In this document: positions 56,985 to 64,000 of the stretch, piece by piece | Layout: each line of letters opens with the position of its first letter | Numbering within the stretch: position 1 is the first letter of the stretch | Assembly (NCBI GenBank): GCA_015680685.1 | Contig: MNCI01014896.1 | Span: forward strand, 38,260 to 102,259 | From: Gnetum montanum | Taxonomy: Eukaryota; Streptophyta; Gnetopsida; Gnetales; Gnetaceae | Reading direction: 5' to 3' | DNA length: 64,000 bases | Program-made: the position numbers and the translations under genes | Notes under the pieces: generated by a model | Seen by the model: the letters and a program-made list of their open reading frames with translations, nothing else | Databases searched by the model: none | What the model was told of the DNA's origin: nothing

Positions 56985-57183
56985 CTAAGCATCAGGGTCG
57001 GGAGGGGTGTCCCCCTCAGACTCCCCGGCACCACAGGTCCCTGCTCCACTGGGGCCACCCTCTTGATCATCACCATTGCCCTGACCCTATAAAAATGTAA
57101 AAGAAAACAATTAACACAAAAATAAAAGAGAAGAATTCAAAAATTTATTGAATAAACAAAATTCACAACTTTAAATGACTTAC

Positions 57184-57968
57184 TGAAGAAGATCCTCCTA
57201 GACCAAATTCCAACCGATGAAGGATTTCTTCTTCAGAAATGCTCACCCAGTCAGTCCCATCAAGGCCCAGATCAACGTTGGCCAAAGTTTTCCCTTTGTC
57301 CACCATGGACCAAGTGGGACATTTTAGAGGAAACTCCCCCACAGAAACCTCCCTAGAAGCCATGGTGATCACCCTCTTAGGCGATTCCATCTCCACCATA
57401 GTATGCTTAGCAAATGCATCAAATGAAGAGCGCAGGCCTACACCCTCAACAAACATCTCAAGCTGACGCTTCTCTATAGATACCTCCTTTAATGACTTTT
57501 TATAATGATACTTATGGATGATTTCATCTTGACCCCATTTCCATACCTTAGAAGCAAAAGCCTTCCAATCCTGACATTTGAGGTTCAGTAAATCTATTTA
57601 CGCTTTACGCTCTGCTAGCTCTTGAGTCAACGATACTTGGCGATTCAATAAATTCCAATATCTGTCATAAGTAATTTCAAAAGTTCGCCAAGAGTGATCA
57701 CCTGTTAACCTTGCTAAGGCGAACTCATAGCACGATTTAAGATCGTCCAGCTCTGTTGACAACTTGGAAATCTCTTTTTCTCTCACTTGAATCTGCAACC
57801 ATAGCCTCTCGATGGAATGCCTACATGTCCAAAGAAACTTGGCGTTCTAAACAATGCACTCTGCCACTTAATCATAAATTTGTCGGGGCACTTGCTTAAT
57901 TTTTGGGGGCAGCGCAGGTAAACTATTAATACCAATGGCCTCAGATGAATCCCATTTCAGTTTAGCCC
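57184..57968 (-). pseudogene. Exon 7 (coiled coil) of the B antisense gene
   Basis: 785 nt as in A. It reads 'GAKLKWD', then the helical 'QIQVREKEISKLSTELDDLKSCYEFALARL', then 'LGLDGTDWVSISEEEILHRLEFGLGGSS' before the donor CA|GTAAGT. Stops near 57600, 57850 and 57870. Confidence 0.7.
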
Positions 57969-58704
57969 CTACTCATATGAGGAGAACATACATTAGACAT
58001 TGGACAGCAGCAACAAAAAAAAATAAAGGATACAAAACACTTAAGATATATGTACCTATTCCAGGGTGAGCTTGCTCGATGCGATCAACCACCTCATCAA
58101 CGACACTAGTTATAAAGTCCATTTTACTTGGCATTTCAATCAAAGTAAATGGTTCATGTATAGGAGACAGGTTAACTTCAGTGGTCATTTCTATGGAATC
58201 CTTCATCATAGGGACTTCTAAACAGATGTCAAGAAGCATCCTGGTCTCAACATTTTCACCTAGTAGCAGTAAAAGCATGAAATCAAAATTTAGAATAATG
58301 GAAAGCACAATCCAAAAGGCAAATAACATAATAAGGAGAACATACCGGAATCTCTGTCCTCTTCTGGATTCGAAGGATCTCCAAGGTCTAGTCTCCCTCT
58401 GAAGAAACCATCAAACATCTCATCGACTCCATCCTGATCATCAATGTTATCCTTTTCTATTGTATCTCCCTCCTGATCTTTCATTCCTCCCATCTCATCC
58501 CTACTTGCCTCGTCCTCCTCATTTAAGTTCAGTGAGACCTCCTCCTCCTTGATGATTGGTGATAATCTCCCTTTTCTAACTTCAGAGGTCAACTCTAATA
58601 ACATTAATAGGTTTAGCATCAATTTTGTATAAACCGCCAAAAAATAGAGTAAAAATAATTATGATGATAACAAAAACAAGGGCAAATCAGAGAACCAAGC
58701 TTAC

Positions 58705-59751
58705 CCCATACGGGCATCTTAAATTGTATATGTTTCACCCTTGGTTTATTTGCAGTTAGAGCAACATCTCCAGGACATTCACGCTTCTAAACCTTTGATT
58801 TTGCTTTCCCGATCATTTCCAGGATCACTCGATCAGCTCTCCTAGCAGTGTAGGGCACATTATTTGGTTCCAACCCTACGCTATCATGCATGTGAATTGA
58901 CTAACCATATGACCCCTCCGTCATGATAGAAATCAACTCATCAATCCCCTCAGGAGCATCTTGAGATTCGGCCACCTCCAATAAGTGGTGAATCCATGGG
59001 CGAGATAGTTGGTGGCGATCCCTTAACATGTACTTGTTATTCGAACGAAGAACCAAAAATTCAGCTAGCCAGCGCAAGTAATCGGCAAAGAATGGAAACG
59101 TGAAATGAGATTGCACCTCAATGTTTGAATGTAACCGCACTATCTCCCCATGGAAACCCAAAAGCAAAAACTGGGCCCAGTTATAACGTACCTGAGTCTC
59201 TAGGATAGTGCGCATGATACGCACAAGTTCTACCCCAAGAGTTTTCACTTGAGACAACGACTTGGGAAACACCCGCACCCTGAACAAGGGATATAACTCA
59301 TTAACTTCTACCACTTTTGATTTCCCCTGCATAGGAAACCCCTTAGAGCCCTTGAGGACACCCAACCAGTTCTCCAATTCACAAACCACATGGATTTCCC
59401 TCTATGCCCTATCCAAAATCACTTTAGTTCCAGCTGCTGGTACACCAAAGAAGTCCAAAAAGAACTCCTCTGACAAATGGAAAACCACTTTGAAATCCTT
59501 GATGCGAGTGCTATAGTAGGTGACAGACTCGTCGAAAGAATCAACGATTCCAATCATCTCCGTCATAGAAACATCAAGGCTTATAGCAGTAAACAAATCC
59601 ATGAGGCCTGCATCACTCAAACAACTGACAATATGTGGCAGTGCCTTCGTACGTAACCATCACTGTGCATCACTGACTTCCCCGAATTTCATAGAAAAAG
59701 TGCTCTCAGTCTACCCCATTGTGATAGTGGCTCCACCAGATGGGGCGTCCA
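58705..59751 (-). pseudogene. Exon 4 domain of the B antisense gene
   Basis: 1047 nt as in A. Long open parts (59389-58901 and 59620-59402) encode 'GLMDLFTA', 'FFGVPAAG', 'LENWLGVLKGSKGFPMQGK', 'LYPLFRVRVFPKSLSQV', 'RYNWAQFLLLGFHGEIVRL' and 'LSRPWIHHLLE'. Function unknown. Confidence 0.7.
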
Positions 59752-60938
59752 CTGTACATACAAGATAATCCCAAGGAGTCAACATAACCAATGAGGTATC
59801 AGAACAAGTAGACTGAGGTGTTGAAAATACCATTACTTACCATCAGTCGATGGATTCTGATCGCTAGGAGCCAAATTGACATTGCATGGGAAAACTGACC
59901 CATTATGAGACCAATCCCCATGCAACCACCCCCTAGCCTTGCATTGTGCAAGTGCCCTTGAGTACCGTTTGTGAAAATGAATGATGTCATCCATAGTCTA
60001 GGCCAACACAACACCACAAAGAGTGGGGCCTATCATGAAAGCCTCTAGGGCGGTACGAGCCAACGCGAGTCCATCATCGCCCACGCACACTCCTTCTTTG
60101 TCGAATTGAGGCCTGGAAAGAGAAAGTGATAAAAATATAAACCACTAATAAGCACCAAGGCAAAAAATGGTAAATTGAACAACCGTACCTTCCTACTCGA
60201 TACTCAATCGTAAGTGGTCCCTCGTCGATGTCCACCATGAAAGCCACAATGTCATTTGAAGACCCCGGTAACATGGTCTCGAGCACTCTCAATGCTAATT
60301 GTTCACTTAAATGCGACCATATTACCACATTGAATTTGTCTAAGATGAAGGCAAGGAATTCACAGGCCCCTTCTCTAAACCATACCCCATCGCGATCAAT
60401 TGTCATATCAGGAGTTGGCTCGTCAGAATCAATCGAACCGAACCACGTCAGAACTCCAACAAACTCGACCACCAAGAGGAAAGGTTTGGGATCCCTGCAC
60501 ATATTCAATAAATAGAGTAAATAAGCCACGTAACAATAAAGTTCTACAATATGGGGCCAATGATTAGAAAAAAATTCCAGCATCAAACTTAGCATACACA
60601 CAGCATGCTAGAAAATGCAGCTACACGCTGCACACTAGAAAACGCAGTGTGCAGACCTTGCACACTGCACATTGGGTGTGACCACACTAACCATACACGC
60701 TGAGTACTGAAACTTTACGCTATGGAAACATCCACGCTACGCAATGGGAAAATTGACAAGAACAGTAGGAAAAAACACAAATTTCAACGAAGGGTTAGAG
60801 CCTACCTGCACGTCGACCCTAACCATGAGGGAATCCTAGGTCTAGGAAGATACTGGAGCATCGCTTCACTCTCTTCGGCGAAGGTCAAGATAGGATCCTT
60901 CCTTCCCTAGCCTTCTACTTGCTTGCCCTTGCTCATCG

Positions 60939-61299
60939 TGGCATTCATGCTAAACCCTGCATGCTGGGGTTTCGTCCCTGCACGCCACGAACCCTGCACA
61001 CTAGGGTTTCATTCATGCGCGATGTGTGCATGCTAAGCCTTGCACACTCGGGCCTGAACCCTTACGATTCACACTACACGTCCACGCTGCATGTCCAAGC
61101 TAAAAGTCTCACCGAATCCTTCCATGTTGAAAGTCGCCACCGTCGTGCCGTACCTGCACCCGCCCCTACCTATACTACCTGATATTCCCCTCGGTATACA
61201 CTGTGCTCGGTTCATGCTAGTCTTAGGTTCACACTGGGATTTCGCTGCATTCACGCTCGAGCTTGACCGTGGCTACCCTTCGGTTCACGCTAACTCCAA
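60939..61299 (-). repeat. B antisense leader with 'ctgcacgct' words
   Basis: Words such as GCATGC, TGCACGC and CACGCT recur (60590-60720 in intron 1 and 60940-61290 upstream of the ATG). They occupy the places where A has GCGTATACGC words. Confidence 0.65.
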
Positions 61300-61307
61300 T
61301 TTATATA
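61300..61307 (-). promoter_or_regulatory. TATA box of the B antisense gene
   Basis: TATATAAA on the minus strand, about 360 bp upstream of the ATG at 60938. It supports an antisense promoter independent of the LTR. Confidence 0.6.
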
Positions 61308-61817
61308 CTCCGCATGAAACACGCCGAGGCTGCCTTGAAATAATTTATTTAATTAATTCAAAAATTTGAAAACTAACCAAAACACAAAGAATGTGTAAAT
61401 ACATAAGCACAACGTAGAAGAAAGGATAATGAACAAAACAAAAACAAAACAGTGGTATACTGGGATGAACACTATCCACATGCAATATTCTCTTGCTAAG
61501 CAACTCCTATTGCCCATACTAAACATTTTAGCGCAAACCCCTTATCTGGTAGTCTCACACTCAATAACAATTACAAATCGTACAATCAACCAAACATCAT
61601 GAATGAATAATCACCAGACCGGTAAGGCCTTAAACTGCTGCAACCGGCTTGGTAAGGCCTTAAACTGCTGCAACTGGCCTGGTAAGGCCCTAAACTGCCA
61701 TGCGTCCAGATACAATGATAAATTTCCATCACATACCTTAGACCAGTTTAGATGCATAAATTACTTACATCCAAAAATAATCGACCCCCTAATTGACGTT
61801 GCTTCCTGTTTATTGGT
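61308..61817 (+). repeat. B spacer before RT with tandem repeats
   Basis: An AT-rich stretch, then three units 'ggtaaggccttaaactgctgcaaccgg' at 61615-61700. It corresponds to 41641-42076 in A. Confidence 0.75.
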
Positions 61818-61819
61818 AG
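61818..61819 (+). promoter_or_regulatory. Candidate pol splice acceptor in element B
   Basis: 'cctgtttattggtag|GAG', equivalent to the A site at 42077-42078 and just upstream of the pol frame. Confidence 0.5.
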
Positions 61820-63395
61820 GAGAAAACATCATGGATAGAAAACTATTATTCTTACCACTGTCTATCAATGGACCACATGGAACGATCACATGAGGAATCA
61901 ACATGGAGTCTATTGATTTAGGCTTAACAACAAACGACACTTTTGTGGCATCAACTCAACAAATGCTAGATTGTTTTGAAACGATGACCAAGACTCTGGA
62001 CCTAGAAGCTGATAGCATCATCGAAGACCCCTTGGTTGAAGTCCCCATTACCGTCCCAGGTGGCGAAGTTAAAATCCTGAAACTAAGCACATTGTTAAGC
62101 CGGCAACTGGCCGATGACATAGCACAAGTGCTTAAAGACAACATAAGAGCATTCGCTTGGTCTTACACTGACATGCCTAGGTTAGACCCTCGAATAGTCC
62201 AGCACAACATTATACTTGACCCAGAATTAAGACCAGTGAAACAAAAGGCACATAAGGTTAAGCCTGAGGTAGCACTGGCAGTCCGCAATGAAATCACAAA
62301 ACTTTATTAGGCTAGTTTCATTCAGGCTGTTGACTATGCTGACTGGGTATCCAACATGGTCATTGTCCCAAAGAAGAATGGAAGCATTTGCCTATGCATT
62401 GACTTTTGAGACCTCAACGTTGCAACGATAAAAGATGATTTCCCTCTACCTAGCATTGATCAACTAGTTGACTCGACTATTGTGCATGCCTTGTTATCTT
62501 TTATGGATGGCTTTTCAGGATATAACCAGATTCGGATTAACCCTAAGCATCAACTTAGGATGACCTTTATGACACCATGGGGGACTTTTTGCTACATGAT
62601 GATGCCATTCGGTCTTAAGAATGCTGGTGCCACATACCAAAGAGTGATGACATTCATCTTTAGCAATTATATCTTCAACTCGCTCAACGATTATGTAGAT
62701 GATATCGTGGTTAAATCAAAGACACCAGAACAACATGTACAAGATCTTGGCTTGGTACTAAAATGTTGTTTAAAATATGAGCTGAGACTTAACCCAAAGA
62801 AATGTGTCTTTGGAGTCAAAACAAGCAAAATTCTTGGATTCATAGCCTCGGAAGCAGGGATAGGAGTAGACCTCGATAAGGTTAAGGCCATAACAAACTT
62901 AAAATCACCAAGCAACCTTACCGAACTTCATGGTCTATAAGGTAGATTACAGTTCATTAGACGTTTCATAGAAAAAATGACAGACAAGTTGAAACCTATG
63001 AATCACTTGCTATGTAAGAACGTCCATTTTGAATGGACCTCACAGTGCCAAGAAGCATTTGACAATATTAAAACAACACTTGTTCAATTACCCATAGTTT
63101 ATCCACCTCGAAACAATAAACCATTCTACATCTACCTTGCCACTTCGGACTCATCAATCGCATCCATGCTTTGTCAAAAACGAGATGACAAAACTAAAGT
63201 CCCTATTTATTACTTTTAGTAACCCATGAGAGGAAGTAGAACGAGGTGGAAAGGTCATGCTTAGCCCTTGTCTTTTCCTTAAAGAAATGGTGACATAACC
63301 TCTTCTATAACCAAGTCAATATAATCTGCAAGGATAATATACTCAGAGCTATCATAGGAAACATTTACGAGTCAAGCAGAATAGCTCGTTGGAAA
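61820..63395 (+). pseudogene. Element B reverse transcriptase and first RNase H
   Basis: The pre-RT part is open 61903-62310. RT has 'DYADWVSNMVIVPKKNGSI', 'SFMDGFSGYNQIRINP', 'FGLKNAGATYQRVMTFIF' and YVDD at 62692-62703. The first RNase H has 'FYIYLATSDSSIASMLCQKRDD'. Stops: TAG at 62308 (A has CAA), TGA at 62407 (A has CGG), TAA at 62938 (A has CAA). A frame change lies near 63218. Very close to A. Confidence 0.95.
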
Positions 63396-64000
63396 GCCAT
63401 GATAGCTAAGTTTGATCTACACTACATAGTGCAATCATTAGTTAAGGGTCAAGCCATAGCAACTCAAATGACTACATCACCAATGCATGATCGAGCAGCA
63501 ATAGAGCCAGAGTTCTTAGATGAAAATGTGAGCGCAATAGACATAGTACCCGATGACTACGATGCCATTTTGAACTTTGATGGAGCATCGACCTCTCAAG
63601 GGGGAAGTACTGCTGCTGTCATCACCTATCCCTCCAGGGAGATCTGACCTTTTGCTTACCATTTCAACTTTCATTGTACCAACAACATAGCAGAGTACGA
63701 AGGTCTCCTTAGGGGTCTCATGGAAGCACTAGCTTCAGACATCACACGACTGGTAGTCATAGGTGATTCACAATTAGTTCTAAATCAAGTCACAGACGTT
63801 TATGCATGTAAAGCGCAACACTTACAACCATACTGTAATTTGACTAAGCACTTACTGAAGCGATTTGAAAATATAGATATGCAACATGTTTCTAGAAATG
63901 ATAACACCATTGCAGATGCACTAGCTATGTTAGCCCTAAACTTAGCACCAAACATGTTCCACATGTTGCCTAGTTCTATAATCAATTGTACTAAAACCAT
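63396..64000 (+). pseudogene. Element B second RNase H (aRNH), cut by window end
   Basis: Motifs 'NFDGASTSQGGSTAAVITYP', 'AEYEGLLRGL', 'GDSQLVLNQV' and 'SRNDNTIADALAMLALN' are present. TGA at 63646 replaces AGA of A. Integrase should follow outside the window. Confidence 0.9.

Larger units (their letters stand above)
56985..60938 (-). pseudogene. Element B antisense gene: 8 exons, HAD-like plus coiled coil
   Basis: Minus-strand exons: 60938-60806, 60494-60189, 60112-59841, 59751-58705, 58594-58346, 58259-58056, 57968-57184, 57086-56985. All introns are GT-AG and at the same positions as in A. Lengths are 133, 306, 272, 1047, 249, 204, 785 and 102 nt. Exon 1 has a 2-bp insertion and a TAG, so the N-terminus is broken. 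The rest has few stops (for example near 59707, 60001 and 57600). Exon 2 keeps 'FLLVVEFVGVLTWFG' and 'REGACEFLAFILDKFNVVIWSH' but lacks the third HAD block. The final stop is TAG. Products would be nuclear or cytosolic: no signal peptide or membrane segment is evident. Confidence 0.85.
21677..64000 (-). mobile_element. Element E0: minus-strand Tat-like gypsy, interrupted by A and B
   Basis: Visible E0 parts are 21677-30523 and 47522-50036. From its 3' end: LTR (21677-23531), polypurine tract, spacer, integrase, second RNase H, RNase H/RT (all minus strand), then the plus-strand antisense gene that starts at 29299. The antisense gene resumes after element A and is cut again by element B. Gag, protease and the 5' LTR must lie beyond the right end. 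The continuity of the antisense gene exons across A (exon 2 to exon 3) is the evidence that 47522-50036 belongs to E0. E0 itself sits in the 3' LTR of T. Confidence 0.85.
50037..64000 (+). mobile_element. Element B: Tat-like gypsy, right end outside the window
   Basis: Same order as element A: LTR (50037-51231), primer site, leader arrays, gag, PYVVR repeats, protease, short tandem repeats, antisense 8-exon gene, spacer, RT, RNase H, second RNase H (cut by the window end). It is inserted in exon 7 of the E0 antisense gene. The left flank is GTCAC; the right flank is not available. Its coding regions are slightly better preserved than those of A. Confidence 0.9.

Noticed and set aside
1-64000. 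tRNA or rRNA genes
   Set aside because: No cloverleaf with intact A/B boxes or rRNA-like sequence was noticed by eye; not excluded for short degenerate copies.

Overview
The window is plant nuclear DNA made almost entirely of dead transposable elements. I see no intact host gene, tRNA or rRNA. Plant origin is indicated by an endogenous caulimovirid-like sequence, a Ty1/copia element, and Ty3/gypsy elements of the Tat (Ogre-like) type: RT, a degenerate RNase H, a second DGAS-type RNase H, then integrase. The density and nesting of large LTR elements suggest a large genome. I cannot name the species.

Layout. 1-2860: AT-rich sequence without a recognisable gene, with a threefold ~180-bp repeat. 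About 2860-9470: a degenerate endogenous pararetrovirus (movement-protein-like tail, coat protein with zinc knuckle, protease, RT, RNase H, an extra 3' ORF, a promoter and a leader with 71-bp repeats). 9480-11279: nothing recognised. From 11280 on there is one nested stack. Element T (11280-21676 in the window) has gag but no pol. It carries a 4.6-kb copia element (12407-17041, perfect CTAGT target duplication) inside its 13th/14th gag codons. Its 3' LTR is cut at 21677 by a minus-strand Tat-like gypsy element, here called E0. E0 is itself interrupted by two related plus-strand elements: A (30524 to ~47521) and B (50037 to beyond the window). E0 sequence therefore reappears at 47522-50036.

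The most interesting content is a multi-exon gene carried by E0, A and B. It lies in opposite orientation to gag-pol, in the spacer between protease and reverse transcriptase. In A (minus, 41340 to 36831) eight exons join through GT-AG introns with consistent reading phase, giving 1,076 codons including the stop. In B (minus, 60938 to 56985) the same eight exons occur. Exons 4, 7 and 8 have exactly the same lengths as in A (1047, 785 and 102 nt), and the other differences are multiples of three except in exon 1. In E0 (plus strand) seven exons are visible, split by A and B. Exon 2 resembles the FCP1/SCP (NIF) HAD-phosphatase fold but lacks the catalytic aspartates. Exon 7 is coiled-coil-like. 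The E0 and B copies have TATA boxes upstream of the ATG on the antisense strand.

Each gypsy element is otherwise organised as LTR, PBS, leader with palindromic-word arrays, gag, a proline-rich PYVVR repeat, protease, short tandem repeats, the antisense gene, RT, degenerate RNase H, second RNase H, integrase, short tandem repeats, polypurine tract, LTR. All coding regions carry stops, most explained by C-to-T or G-to-A changes.
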